A stretch of DNA of 64,000 nucleotides from Rhizobium sp. Leaf453 (GCF_001425605.1 NZ_LMRG01000006.1:1-64000), one strand, 5' to 3'; positions 29,697 to 39,142 are shown, numbered from the stretch's first letter. Notes: generated by a model not told the origin, from the sequence alone. Made by a program: numbers and translations.

Positions 29697-29735
29697 GAAA
29701 AAGCCAGCCGATCCGGAGAGGATGGGCTGGCCTTT
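29697..29735 (-). terminator. Intrinsic terminator of the 59-residue gene
   Basis: On the minus strand GCCAGCC pairs with GGCTGGC across a 15-nt loop that itself can fold (ATCC/GGAT), followed by TTTTT. It lies about 90 nt past the stop of the gene at 29827-30006. Confidence 0.75.
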
Positions 29736-29826
29736 CGTGCAGTGCATTGGGGGGCAATGCATTATGTCGAGCGTGTTTAAGATGGCGTCGACACTCCTTA
29801 ACCGGGCTTCACCCAGTTGGTTCCAT

Positions 29827-30006
29827 TTAATTCGCAGCTTCCCGGCCTTTAGCGCGCATCAGCAAATCGAGTTCAATTTTAGAAGGGCCGAATCGCTTGA
29901 AAAGGTCTCTAGCCTCATCGGTACTCAGCCCATAAAGTTGACGGAACTCCTCTAGACCATAGGGTTCTCCGCGGGTCTGCTTTGTCTTTGGTGTGTTACC
30001 GGTCAA
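29827..30006 (-). CDS. 59-residue small protein, DUF3606-like pattern
   Basis: The start is TTG 30006 with GAGG 6 nt upstream; the stop is TAA at 29827-29829. The sequence (GEPYGLEEFRQLYGLSTDEA, then RDLFKRFGPSKIELDLLMRA) resembles the helix-turn-helix-like part of DUF3606 proteins (pattern: xLGVSxEELxxAVxKVGPS). It has a perfect EcfG-type promoter 40-60 nt upstream and a strong terminator, so it is a complete small stress-regulon unit. Confidence 0.72.
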   Translation of the reverse strand: MTGNTPKTKQTRGEPYGLEEFRQLYGLSTDEARDLFKRFGPSKIELDLLMRAKGREAAN

Positions 30007-30042
30007 TGGCCGCCTCGTTACATCTGGAGATTACGCACATTC

Positions 30043-30067
30043 AACGATGTTACGAAACAGTTGTTCC
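30043..30067 (-). promoter_or_regulatory. Perfect EcfG-type promoter (GGAAC-N16-CGTT)
   Basis: GGAAC (30063-30067), 16-nt spacer, CGTT (30043-30046) on the minus strand, giving a short leader to the TTG start at 30006. Confidence 0.75.
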
Positions 30068-30247
30068 CAACATGCTGATCGGTCAGAGGCACCCGATACC
30101 GAGTGCAAAGCCGCCGCATAACTGCGTGAACCAACGTCATCAATCAACGTTGGCCCCTGCTGGTAACGCTGTAAGCGGGTGCGCCATCCCACGTAGCGCG
30201 GTTTCGAAAGATCGCTCATTTTCGGCATGAATCATGCGGAGAAACCT

Positions 30248-30560
30248 ATGAGCGACAGTGTGAATCAGGCTCGTGCCTTTGAGGTTCTGACGGCGAGAGA
30301 CGAGGCACACGCCACGAGATTGGCCGAATGCTGAGAAGGCTCTGATGATTGCGGAGACAATGCTGCCGGGGGCGAATATATCAGCGATCGCCCGCGCTGA
30401 GGGGCTAGATCCCTCGCAGCTTTACGGCTGGCGTCGCAAGGCATTGGCCTCGGGATCGGTGGTACCCCTTTCGAAAGAGGCGAATGAAAGGGTTAGTTTC
30501 GCGCGCGTCGAAGCTGTTGCAAGTTCACCGGTGGAAATCGTCAGCCGGTTATCCCGGTAA
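30248..30560 (+). pseudogene. IS66-family TnpA relic
   Basis: Starts like an IS66 accessory protein (MSDSVNQARAFEVLTARDEA), loses its frame near 30330, and continues in the next frame with KALMIAETMLPGANISAIAR and LDPSQLYGWRRKALASG, the helix-turn-helix typical of IS66 TnpA. The C-terminal VEIV motif is followed by garbled codons and a stop. Neither tnpB nor tnpC is present. Confidence 0.8.
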
Positions 30561-30624
30561 TCATGGGTGACGGGATGGCCGGTGCGATCTGTCGCACGAT
30601 GGTCGCTCGAGTTGCTTCGCTTCC

Positions 30625-30850
30625 TCATCGCAAGCCTATGATCACGTCGGATATTTCGGTTACCACGATGGCGCTTCGTTCCGGCGGCTCATTTCCCGGC
30701 ATGTTGAGCTTGAGTGCCAAGCTTATAATCGGAAATAACTGTCCCTCTAAGGTTCATGACCCCTATGACATCGGCTGGAGGATTGCGGGTAAGCATAGAG
30801 GGTTTCCATCCGCGAATTTCGCGGATGGATGTCGTCTTGACGTCGCACAT
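30625..30850 (-). pseudogene. cheW: cheW fossil behind the chemoreceptor
   Basis: Directly after the mcp stop the minus strand reads VKTTSIREIRGWKPSMLTRN then PPADVIGVMNLRGTV, a clear CheW adaptor block. It then shifts frame near 30740 and continues IISLALKLNMPGNEPPERSA and VTEISDVIIGL before a TGA at 30625. The first part of CheW (about 25 residues) and the last third are missing. The chemoreceptor and cheW were thus once adjacent, as in many rhizobial chemotaxis loci. Confidence 0.75.
30806..30828. repeat. Perfect 10-bp inverted repeat inside the cheW fossil
   Basis: CCATCCGCGA-ATT-TCGCGGATGG. It could fold as a hairpin 26 nt past the chemoreceptor stop and may now serve as its transcript end, although no T-run follows. 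Confidence 0.5.
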
Positions 30851-30853
30851 TCA

Positions 30854-32800
30854 TCAAAATTCTTGCCAGGACTCTGTGGCATGAGCGGCGTTGCTAAATG
30901 CATTTGCCAGTTGTCCTGCCATTTTACGGACCGGCGAAGACACCGGCCGATGATTGTGCGACACCGACACGGGAACTAATCTCGGACGAGTTTCCGAGAC
31001 CGCCGCTTGACCGCAACCGAGTTGAAACTGTTCAATAAGACAGCGAAGACGTTCGGCCTCCGCAGCAAGCGTTGCGCTCGCCGCTGTACTTTCTTCAACC
31101 ATTGCTGCGTTTTGTTGTGTGACCTGGTCCATCTGGTTGACGGCGGTATTGACCTCAGCCAAACCGAGCGACTGTTCGCGAGACGATGTTGCGATAGCCT
31201 CCATGTGACTGTTGATCGTCACGACGTGAACCTCAATTGCTTTGAGCGCCTCACCCGTTTCGCGAACAAGCTTCACGCCCCCTTCCACGTCCACGGAGGA
31301 ATTTCTGATAAGTTCTTTGATCTCTTTGGCGGCCTGCGCTGATCTTTGAGCAAGTTCTCGCACCTCTTGGGCGACGACTGCGAACCCCTTGCCTGCGTCG
31401 CCAGCACGCGCTGCTTCAACGCCTGCATTGAGCGCGAGAAGATTGGTCTGGAAGGCGATCTCGTCAATGACCCCAATAATGTTGGAGATCTGAGTGGAGG
31501 ACTGTTCGATCTTTTGCATCGCGTTGACGGCATCGGCAACCACCTTGCCTGACTGGATGGCACTGTGGCTTGCATCGATGGCAACCGCCCGAGCCTCATC
31601 CGCTCTTTTTGAGGAGTTAGCAACGTTTGTAGTGATCTGATCGAGGGCGGCTGCCGTTTCTTCAAGCGATGATGCCTGCTGTTCTGTACGCTTTGACAGG
31701 TCGTCTGCGCTTTGGCTGATCTCGCGTGTGCCGCTGTCAATCTGGGCCGTTGCCTGGGCAACGGCGCCAAGTGTCTCAGACAGCTGTGAAACGGCAGCAT
31801 TGAAGTCTGCGCGCAGGCTCTCAAAGTCAGCCGCGAACGGTTCAGAAAGCTGAAATGAAAGGTCGCCGTCAGATAGGTGTTTCAAACCCGATGCAAGTCC
31901 CGAGGTCGCCTGAGCCATTGCCTGTACACGCAAGCCTTCGACTTCCGCGTTCCGACGGCGTTCCTCTTCTGTGACAAGTCTCTGGTTTTCGGTCTGTTGC
32001 TCAAGCGCGCGCGTTTTCAGGCCGTTGTCCTTAAAGACTTGGACAGCCCTGGCCATGCCGCCGACTTCGTCCCTGCGCTCCGTCCCATTAACCTCAATGG
32101 AAAGATCACCATAGGAGAGCCCAGCCATTGTCGCCGAAAGAGCTCTGATTGGTGTTACCACCCACAGGCGGATTGCAAAGAAACCACAGACGAGAATAGC
32201 TGCAAGCCCACCGATTACACCAAGGACCGTCGTCCAGTAGGTCGATTGCGCTGAGGCCGAAAGGGCGTCGCTTTTTTCGTCGGCGCCCTTGATAATCTTC
32301 TCGACCTTGGCGACGAGTGATGCCGTCATTTCCGCGAACTTCGGCTGGCAGTCAGATTGGTAGGCTTGGAGGGCTTCTTTATTGTCGGCGTCCGTCACGG
32401 CAGCAGACCCCATTACAACAGTCTTCTCACATGCTCCCTTAAGAACCTGAAGGCCTTTCTCCTTAAGTTGCGCAAAGTCTGGATCCTGAAGGACGGACGA
32501 TGCTAAATCCATATTTTCCACGAATGCATCAACTTGAGACTGGAACTCCTTAAGGGCGGCTTGATTGCCTGCAACCGAAGCTGACAACAAGATGTCCCCT
32601 ATAGCAGCACGGCTTGCCTGAAACGACCGGTTGGCTCGCACTAGTTTTAAAGATGCCTTTGATTCGGAGGCGAGCAAGTCGCTGTAGTTTCCATCAATCT
32701 GGCTAATATTACTGCCAGCGTAGAAGGCGACGCCAAGGGCGAACATGCCGAAAAGCATCATGATGGAGAGGAATTTAACAACAATCGGTAGATTTTTCAT
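30854..32800 (-). CDS. Methyl-accepting chemotaxis protein
   Basis: 648-residue membrane chemoreceptor. TM1 is near residues 8-28, followed by a periplasmic helical bundle (about 30-190, of the four-helix-bundle sensor type), TM2 near 190-213 (LGVIGGLAAILVCGFFAIRL), HAMP (about 214-270) and a methyl-accepting signalling domain with the conserved tip FQTNLLALNAGVEAARAG. The last five residues, SWQEF, fit the xWxxF pentapeptide that tethers the CheR methyltransferase and CheB, so adaptation appears complete. The ligand is unknown. The gene is followed by a broken cheW, so signalling must use a CheA/CheW pair encoded elsewhere. Confidence 0.95.
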   Translation of the reverse strand: MKNLPIVVKFLSIMMLFGMFALGVAFYAGSNISQIDGNYSDLLASESKASLKLVRANRSFQASRAAIGDILLSASVAGNQAALKEFQSQVDAFVENMDLASSVLQDPDFAQLKEKGLQVLKGACEKTVVMGSAAVTDADNKEALQAYQSDCQPKFAEMTASLVAKVEKIIKGADEKSDALSASAQSTYWTTVLGVIGGLAAILVCGFFAIRLWVVTPIRALSATMAGLSYGDLSIEVNGTERRDEVGGMARAVQVFKDNGLKTRALEQQTENQRLVTEEERRRNAEVEGLRVQAMAQATSGLASGLKHLSDGDLSFQLSEPFAADFESLRADFNAAVSQLSETLGAVAQATAQIDSGTREISQSADDLSKRTEQQASSLEETAAALDQITTNVANSSKRADEARAVAIDASHSAIQSGKVVADAVNAMQKIEQSSTQISNIIGVIDEIAFQTNLLALNAGVEAARAGDAGKGFAVVAQEVRELAQRSAQAAKEIKELIRNSSVDVEGGVKLVRETGEALKAIEVHVVTINSHMEAIATSSREQSLGLAEVNTAVNQMDQVTQQNAAMVEESTAASATLAAEAERLRCLIEQFQLGCGQAAVSETRPRLVPVSVSHNHRPVSSPVRKMAGQLANAFSNAAHATESWQEF

Positions 32801-33141
32801 CGTCGTTCCTTTGCGATTTCGGCAACTGATGAGCGCCGACGTGGAACCGATCTTGAGTTTGTCATCACTTAGAAGGTCTTAACGGCGGTGTTTGGCGCGT
32901 TTATCGGAACCGCGCTATTTCAAACGATGCGACGCAAAAGCGGCTCCCTTGTACAGGTTTTGTACAAGGATAGCCGGGAGAAAGAGCGACAAGCGCGTTA
33001 AAGACTCGGTTTCCAGTACAACAACTACCCGACAAGAAATCGGATTGAGAAAACTGAACATTTCTTATCCGGGTCCGTTTCGGTGGGCTGCATGCTTCAA
33101 GCGTGTTTTGCAGGAGGCGGCCGGATCGAAAGGGTGGAGAA
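32801..33141. other. Divergent promoter region of mcp and the MerR/B12 gene
   Basis: About 340 bp between two divergent genes. No gene here. CarH/LitR proteins commonly bind their own upstream region, so operators may lie here; no clear inverted repeat was recognised. Confidence 0.3.
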
Positions 33142-34010
33142 GTGCCTGAAAGTATTTTTTCGTTGTCGGAGGTGTCGGCGCTCACTGGGTTATCAAAAGA
33201 AACCCTGCATGCATGGGAGAGGCGTCACAGCGCGATTGAACCGCAGCGGGTTGGTTCCGGCCATAGAACGTACACATCAAGTCATGTGGCAAGATTGAAG
33301 CTCCTGAATGAATGCGTAAAGCGTGGTAGTAAGATCGGAACGATCGCGGGTTTGAGCGACAGTTCGCTGAGGAAGGTGCTGCAGGAGCACGGCCATCGAA
33401 CAGCACCACTGGCGGAAGTGCTCGACTGCGTGAGGCGCCTTGATCAAGCAGGGCTCGAAGCACAGCTCGGCATCCGGCTCGTTGCAATGGGCTCCAATGC
33501 GTTTGCCCAAGAGTTTGTGCTACCCCTCTTGCAGGAAGTTGGCGATCTTTGGGCCCAGGGCCTCCTTTCAACCGCAGCCGAGCATATGTTGAGCGCTTCA
33601 CTTCGCTCCCTTCTTGGAGCAGCTGTCAGGATAGGTAACCCTTACACGCCGAGAGCCACAGCGCTCTTTGCTACGCCGGAAGGGGACCTCCACGAATTCG
33701 GCCTCCTCTCAGCAGCGATCGCCGCGCAGGCCCAGGGTATCAGAACAATCTATCTCGGCCCTCAGGTCCCGACGGAAGAATTAGCAAAAGCAGCCAAATC
33801 GACCGGTGCGCGATTCATCGTACTCAGCAGCGAGGTGCTTGAGCCGCAGAGACTTCAAAACGCACACTGCGCCTATACGATCAGGATTATTGGATTGCTG
33901 TTGGCGGGCGTAGTTTTGGTCAGATCGACTGCGCGAAAGTTGAACGAACAATCCAGTTCATATCAATTGCCGATTTTGAAAGCTGGTTGGCACTCCCAAG
34001 GAAGCACTGA
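33142..34010 (+). pseudogene. CarH/LitR-like MerR-B12 photoreceptor regulator, frameshifted near the end
   Basis: GTG 33142 with AGGG 7 nt upstream. A MerR helix-turn-helix (FSLSEVSALTGLSKETLHAW, then ERRH) covers residues 1-70. A helical cap follows with WAQGLLSTAAEH, exactly the Wx9EH motif (Trp near residue 137) that packs on adenosylcobalamin. Next comes a B12-binding domain with DLHEFG at 182-187, the DxHxxG motif whose His ligates cobalt. After EPQRLQNA (about 33860) the frame changes by one base; the new frame continues sensibly (LYDQDYWIAVGGRSFGQIDC) to a TGA at 34008-34010. In CarH, light releases the cofactor and the DNA. A single indel, real or a sequencing error, separates this gene from a normal one of about 290 residues. 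Confidence 0.78.
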
Positions 34011-34167
34011 ATTTATTTCCATTTTTCGCCCCGGCTTCCGCCATCGCCGGCGAGTGGATGCCTGTGGGCTTGCCGGCCGGATGACGATATCTTACGAGTG
34101 TCAGCCATGTTATGCCGGTTTCACACCTCGATTGGCTATACTTTGCTTAACTCTGGAGGGCAGTTCA

Positions 34168-34340
34168 GTGACTTACGTCGCACGTTCATCAATCCTTATC
34201 GTCGAAGATCAGTCCCTTATCGCCATGGACCTGGAACACATGCTGGTGGAGCTCGGCTTCAGGGGCATGGTGTCGAAGCCGACGTCTCCGGCTGCGGAGT
34301 GTTGCGCCTTGAAGAAGTGCGGCTGAACGCCGCGCGCTAG
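34168..34340 (+). pseudogene. Truncated, frameshifted response-regulator relic
   Basis: GTG 34168 with GGAGGG upstream encodes the beginning of a receiver domain: SSILIVEDQSLIAMDLEHML then VELGFRG. The sequence then degrades; one frame later it still reads LRLEEVRLNAAR before a TAG. The acceptor Asp and the conserved Lys are lost. Confidence 0.65.
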
Positions 34341-34534
34341 CCGCCGCCTGGCGATACGCTTTCGTCTTCGCGGTCTGGAAGCGCTCCCGTTCCAGGCGTT
34401 TTGCTCTCGTCGGTAAGACGTTTGGCGGCGTGAGGACCCGCGGCTGGTAGCTCCTGACCGTCAACTGGAACTTTGCCTTTTTCGGTTTCTTCGATCGCCT
34501 GCTGAGCCCGTGTATCATCGTTCAATTCGGTCAC
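34337..34534 (-). CDS. Small acidic, proline/glycine-rich hypothetical protein
   Basis: About 65 residues from a GTG at 34534 (VTELNDDTRAQQAIEETEKG); longer forms from upstream starts are possible. The C-terminal half (LPAAGPHAAKRLTDESKTPG, ending VSPGGG) is low-complexity and probably disordered. Short proteins ending TPGTGALP...PGGG are frequent in rhizobia; function unknown. Confidence 0.55.
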   Translation of the reverse strand: MTELNDDTRAQQAIEETEKGKVPVDGQELPAAGPHAAKRLTDESKTPGTGALPDREDESVSPGGG

Positions 34535-34622
34535 CTTACGTAATCTCAAAATGGAAATTTGTGTAGCGATCGATAGTTCCGTGCGAGAATCACGAAATGC
34601 TTTCATCACGACGCGGTGTCGC

Positions 34623-34919
34623 TCAAAGCCGCTCGATTTCGCTAGCACGGATGACAAGTTCGTACTGGCGGAAGCGGCCCTCCAGCTCCTCGCGATAGCG
34701 CGACCAGAAGGAACGGTCGAGATCGTCTGTCATCACCTCGACGATGACGATGCGATCGCGCTCTACGTCGCCATCTTTCCACACACCTTCCGCCGGGGAA
34801 TCGAGATGGAGCATCACCCCGCCGAATTTCGCTGTGAGTTCGTCCCGGACTCTGCTTAGCTTCTCCTTATTCGGGACGGGGTAGGTGGCTGGGAGTAGGA
34901 TTTCGACGAGGTAAGCCAT
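34623..34919 (-). CDS. Conserved-looking small hypothetical protein
   Basis: 98 residues from ATG 34919 (GAGG upstream); the longer frame to 35063 is not favoured. It has an alpha/beta pattern (AYLVEILLPATYPVPNKEKL, then RVRDELTAKFGGVMLHLDSP, RIVIVEVMTDDLDRSFWSRY). This looks like a ferredoxin-like small domain. Not recognised further. It is divergent from the PAS-PAS kinase 167 bp away. Confidence 0.65.
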   Translation of the reverse strand: MAYLVEILLPATYPVPNKEKLSRVRDELTAKFGGVMLHLDSPAEGVWKDGDVERDRIVIVEVMTDDLDRSFWSRYREELEGRFRQYELVIRASEIERL

Positions 34920-35086
34920 GAACAGTGAACCTCTTCGCTTGATGAAGGTTCCCGAAGCTGGCGCACCTTGCTCACTTTGAATCAGTGGACCGTTCGAACA
35001 CCGTGGAGAGGGCCTTGTTGTCGAGGCGGAATGACCTAAGTTCCTCGCTGAGTTGACGGTCAACCCGTCTGACGAGGGGAATGACG

Positions 35087-37033
35087 ATGAGTGCAGACGT
35101 GACCACGCTCCAGACCGACGGGCTGGATGGCCGCTATCGGCTGCTGGTCGATGCTATCACTGACTACGCGATATACATGCTTGACCCGGATGGGCATGTG
35201 AGTAGCTGGAACTCTGGTGCCAACCGGTTCAAGGGCTATACAGAAGCTGAAATCATGGGCGAGCACTTCTCGCGCTTCTATACGCTTGAAGACCGGGAGG
35301 CAGGCGTTCCGCAGCGCGCATTGCTGACTGCAGCTACCGAAGGACGTTTCGAGGCTGAGGGCTGGCGCGTCCGCAAGGATGGCGAACGTTTCTGGGCTCA
35401 TGTCGTCATCGACGCCATTCGCCATCCCGGCGGGGGGCTTATAGGATACGCCAAAATAACCCGCGATCTGTCGGAACGCAAGCTGGCCGAAGAAGTGCTC
35501 CGACGCAGCGAAGAACAATTCCGGCTCCTGGTGCAAGGCGTCACCGACTACGCGATCTACATGCTGACGCCCCACGGCAAGGTGTCGAGCTGGAACCCCG
35601 GCGCGCAACGCATTAAGGGATATGAGCCAAGCGAAATCATCGGGCAACATTTCTCGCGCTTTTACACCGAGGAGGACCGCGCCGGCGACCTGCCGCGAAA
35701 GGCGCTCGAGACCGCGGCCGCCGAAGGTCGCTTTGAAAAGGAAGGCTGGCGCGTGCGAAAGGACGGGACGCGCTTTTGGGCAAGCGTCATTATTGACGCG
35801 ATCCGTGCTGAAGACGGGTTGCTCGTTGGCTTCGCCAAAGTGACGCGCGACGTCACCGAGAAGCGACAAGCTCAGGACGCCCTTGAGCGCGCGCAGCAGG
35901 AGCTGTTCCAGGCTCAGAAGATGGAGGCGGTCGGCCAACTGACGGGCGGGATTGCCCACGACTTCAACAACCTTTTAACTGCGGTTCTGGGAAGCTTGGA
36001 AATTGCCAAAAAGCGTGCCTTATCGGGCCGACCCAACGTTGATCTCATCGAGAACGCAATTCAAGGCGCAAAACGCGGCGCGGCGCTGACCCAGCGCTTG
36101 CTCGCATTTTCGAGGAAACAGGATCTCAAGCTGGAACGAGTCGATCTTCCAGAGCTTGTGAAAGAAATGGCGTCGCTCATCGAGCGCAGCATCGGTCCTG
36201 ACATCGAAATTGCCACGACCTTCCCGCTCGTGATGCCTCCCGTCATGTCTGACCCTAACCAGCTTGAGAGCGCGCTGCTCAACCTCGTCGTCAATGCCCG
36301 CGATGCGATGCCCCAAGGTGGGAAAATAATTATCGAAGCCCGGCTCAGGGTTGTCGGGTCAGGGCAAGTCGAGGAGTTGCCGGCAGGAGACTACATTGTG
36401 CTTGCCGTCGCCGACGAGGGCGACGGGATGGACGAGGAAACGCTAGGAAAAGCGGCTACGCCGTTCTTCACCACTAAAGGTGTCGGGAAGGGCACCGGCC
36501 TCGGACTGTCAATGATCCAGGGCCTTATGGCGCAGTCAGGCGGTGCCCTCGTGCTCAAGTCGCGCATACGGGAAGGAACGAGGGCGGAACTTTGGCTGCC
36601 GATCGCTGATCCGGACGAGAAGCAGAACCCAGTTTCTGAGGTCGTCGCCGATGTGGCTCCACTCGTTGAGCGGTCGCTGACGGTCCTCGCGGTTGATGAC
36701 GACGCTCTCGTTCGAATGAATACTGCGTTAATGCTCGAAGATCTCGGCCATGTTGCAATCGAGGCGCAGTCTGGCAAGGAGGCCCTTCGAATGCTTGATG
36801 AAGGGGGTCTTCCAGACATCGTCATTACGGACCAGGCGATGCCAGAGATGACCGGCGTGGAATTGATTGAACAACTCGCTCAGCGGTATCCGCGCATACC
36901 CGTCCTTCTAGCGACCGGTTACGCGGAACTGCCGAACGGCGTGGGCGCTGGACTCCAACGACTGGCGAAGCCATTCATGCAAGAGCAATTGAATGAAGCG
37001 TTGGCGCTTTGCCTCGATCTAAGCAAGCCATAG
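35087..37033 (+). CDS. PAS-PAS hybrid histidine kinase with C-terminal receiver
   Basis: About 648 residues; ATG 35087 has GAGGGGA at 6 nt, whereas ATG 35081 is too close to it. Two similar PAS domains in tandem (DYAIYMLDPDGHVSSWNSGA and DYAIYMLTPHGKVSSWNPGA, each followed by a GYxxxEIxGxHFSRFYT block) probably arose by duplication. Next come HisKA with LTGGIAHDFNNLL (His about residue 291), HATPase_c (ALLNLVVNARDAM; GKGTGLGLSMIQG) and a receiver with acceptor Asp about 582 in DIVITDQAMPEMTG. No membrane segment, so it is cytoplasmic. No LOV cysteine motif was seen in the PAS domains. Its kinase and receiver closely match the kinase at 7927-9597. Confidence 0.94.
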   Translation: MSADVTTLQTDGLDGRYRLLVDAITDYAIYMLDPDGHVSSWNSGANRFKGYTEAEIMGEHFSRFYTLEDREAGVPQRALLTAATEGRFEAEGWRVRKDGERFWAHVVIDAIRHPGGGLIGYAKITRDLSERKLAEEVLRRSEEQFRLLVQGVTDYAIYMLTPHGKVSSWNPGAQRIKGYEPSEIIGQHFSRFYTEEDRAGDLPRKALETAAAEGRFEKEGWRVRKDGTRFWASVIIDAIRAEDGLLVGFAKVTRDVTEKRQAQDALERAQQELFQAQKMEAVGQLTGGIAHDFNNLLTAVLGSLEIAKKRALSGRPNVDLIENAIQGAKRGAALTQRLLAFSRKQDLKLERVDLPELVKEMASLIERSIGPDIEIATTFPLVMPPVMSDPNQLESALLNLVVNARDAMPQGGKIIIEARLRVVGSGQVEELPAGDYIVLAVADEGDGMDEETLGKAATPFFTTKGVGKGTGLGLSMIQGLMAQSGGALVLKSRIREGTRAELWLPIADPDEKQNPVSEVVADVAPLVERSLTVLAVDDDALVRMNTALMLEDLGHVAIEAQSGKEALRMLDEGGLPDIVITDQAMPEMTGVELIEQLAQRYPRIPVLLATGYAELPNGVGAGLQRLAKPFMQEQLNEALALCLDLSKP

Positions 37034-37128
37034 CTGACCTTTAAAGTGGATCTGTTGGTTATAGGATGGCCCGCCCTTCCGAGAACATCGAGTATGATGT
37101 CTCGTCATTGAAGGTGAGGAGCCAGATC

Positions 37129-38161
37129 ATGGCGATTTCGATACTTGGCATCGACATAGGAAAAGAACAGCTGCAGCGTTGTGGGAGTTGAGACAAAGGT
37201 GCGGTGATTGTCCGCCGAACGATGTGACGTTAGACGCTCATTGAGTTTGTCGGCAAGATGCCGGCGTGCATCATTGCTATGGAGGCATGCTGCGGCGCTC
37301 TCCACCTTGGGCGACTTTTCGCAGCACGAGACACGCAGTGCGACTGATGTCGCCCGAGTATGTTCGCCCCAATATTAAAGCGCAAAAGAACGACGACAGG
37401 GATGCGGAGGGCATCGCGGAAGCCGCGTCGCGTCCTACAATGCGACTCGTCGATCTCAGGAGTGAGGAGCAGCTCGATATTCAGTCGCTGCACAGGGTTC
37501 GATCGCGCCTCGTTGCACAAAGAACCACGTTGATCAATTAGATCCCGGCGATCCTTCTTGAGCGCGGTCTCATTTTGCCGCCGGTCGTCGCAAGCTTGAG
37601 GTTGCCCTGGATGTCCTTCCAGGTGATCAGGAGGCCACCTTGTCTCCGCGCATGCATCAACTGATTGTCGAATTGCAAAACGAGTGGGAAGTGATGGATA
37701 CGAAGATTGCAGCACTGAACGCTGAGTTCGTGTCACTCGCGCGGCATAATTTTGCGATGCGTCGTTTAACGACTATCCCCGGTATCGGTGTCCTTAACGC
37801 TACGGCCCTGGTTGCCGCGATCGGCGACGCAAGCAGCTTCAAACATGCGCGAGATCTCGGCGTATGGCTAGGGCTTGTTCCAAGACAGTTTACGACCGGT
37901 GGCAAGCCACGGCTGCTCGGAATAACGAAACGTGGCAACAACTACCTTCGAATTTTGCTTGTGCACGGCGCACGAGCGGCGATGCCCGTAGTCAGTCAAA
38001 GTGATACGCCTGCCGGCCAGTGGCTTCGAACGCTGGTTTCCGGCGGTATTCACCGTAATGTTGCGATCGTGGCCCTTGCAAACAAGCTTGCGCGTATTGC
38101 CTGGGCTATTTTGCGTAATGAGCGACCGTATGAGAAAACTTTCGGCGTAGCGCCAGCATAA
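37129..38161 (+). pseudogene. Decayed IS110-family transposase
   Basis: Starts ISILGIDIGKEQLQ at 37129, then carries stops and frameshifts. Recognisable blocks are IIAMEACCGALHLGR, PEYVRPNIKAQKNDDRDAEG and MRLVDLRSEEQLDIQSLHRV. A long intact second half (37640-38161) has RRLTTIPGIGVLNATALVAA and GVWLGLVPRQFTTGGKPRLL. The order is that of an IS110/IS1111 transposase. At least three lesions are visible, so it is dead. It is a different lineage from the intact copy at 28067. Confidence 0.88.
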
Positions 38162-38517
38162 CATGGTTGGCTGCGCTTACTCGCAGCCCATGATGTTTGC
38201 GAGAACGAATATAGATGGCCTGACAGTCAATCAGCGTTCAGAAAGCCCAGGCGTGGAAATGGTTCATTGAAACCGTGTTGGTTATCGTGGCTCTGGTCGT
38301 GCGGATATCCATCTTGGCTACGGCGTGACCGTAAGACCGAATACGTTGAAGCAGACTGCACAGGGTATCCAAAAAACTACTTGCAAACAGGGCGGGCCAT
38401 ACGTTTCCACGCGGAACTAGGCCCGATGTGAAGTGCTGATCGCGGCAGTTTCTTCCCGCTGATCGACTTCCGAAACGAAAATGCGCGAAATGGCGTGGTC
38501 ACATACCACTCGGCATA
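38162..38517. other. No supported gene
   Basis: About 355 bp behind the decayed transposase. A short frame reads SFFPLIDFRNENARNGVVTY (near 38445-38510) with no start and no match. It may be the 3' end of the dead element plus older debris. Confidence 0.3.
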
Positions 38518-38811
38518 ATCAGCACGGACACAGCAGTACTCGGACAAGCTGACGCGGTTCCACTGGGGGACTCGTCCGCCCCGGAAGAGGCCAAATCAAC
38601 CGCCGATCAAATCAAAGCTCTCAAGGCCGAAATTGCTACGCTGAAAGACCTGATAGCTACCACAGGAAAAATTGCGGCGACCAAGGCCGGAGCACATCCC
38701 CATATCATGACTACGGCAATTTCGCTGGTAGTGTGGACCCTGATTTCGATAGCATGCCGTCGATCCGACCACTCCGTTTCCGACGTTTATGGAGGAATTC
38801 GGAGCCGGTAG
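38518..38811 (+). pseudogene. DUF883/ElaB-like small protein relic
   Basis: An open frame without a usable start codon reads SSAPEEAKSTADQIKALKAE then IATLKDLIATTGKIAATKAG, a heptad-patterned helix like the coiled-coil part of DUF883/ElaB proteins. After AHPH the expected C-terminal glycine-rich membrane segment is replaced by unrelated codons to a TAG at 38809. The change of frame there suggests an indel. No gene was found in 38812-39142. Confidence 0.4.
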
Positions 38812-39142
38812 ACCCAATCGGCCTCGCGAACCGCAGTCACGCGTGTATCTTCGCTTACTGTCGCAAGCTCTTTAGCTGTCTGGAAATTACCTCTAGGTTA
38901 TGGAGCGATCCCCGTTTTACCGGACAGGTGGCTAGATTAATTTAGCCCTGATGAACTGCCGAGGGGAAGCCATCTTGAGCGCGGAATGGGATTGATTTCG
39001 TTGTGGATGCTATGGAAGGCCGCCCGGCTCATCCGCTTGATCGACTACGAGGAGGCCTCCGGTGGAGATCGTGGTTTGCTACCGGGCCGGGCATGACGGC
39101 TTTTGCTTAGCGATGTTCTTGCGGAAGTGAGGCATACGCACG

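Noticed and set aside
30563-30979. 138-codon plus-strand frame
   Set aside because: It reads antisense through the cheW fossil and the end of mcp.
34928-34952. GGAAC-N16-GGTT on the minus strand before the gene at 34623-34919
   Set aside because: The box would end only 8 nt before the start codon, leaving no room for a ribosome site.
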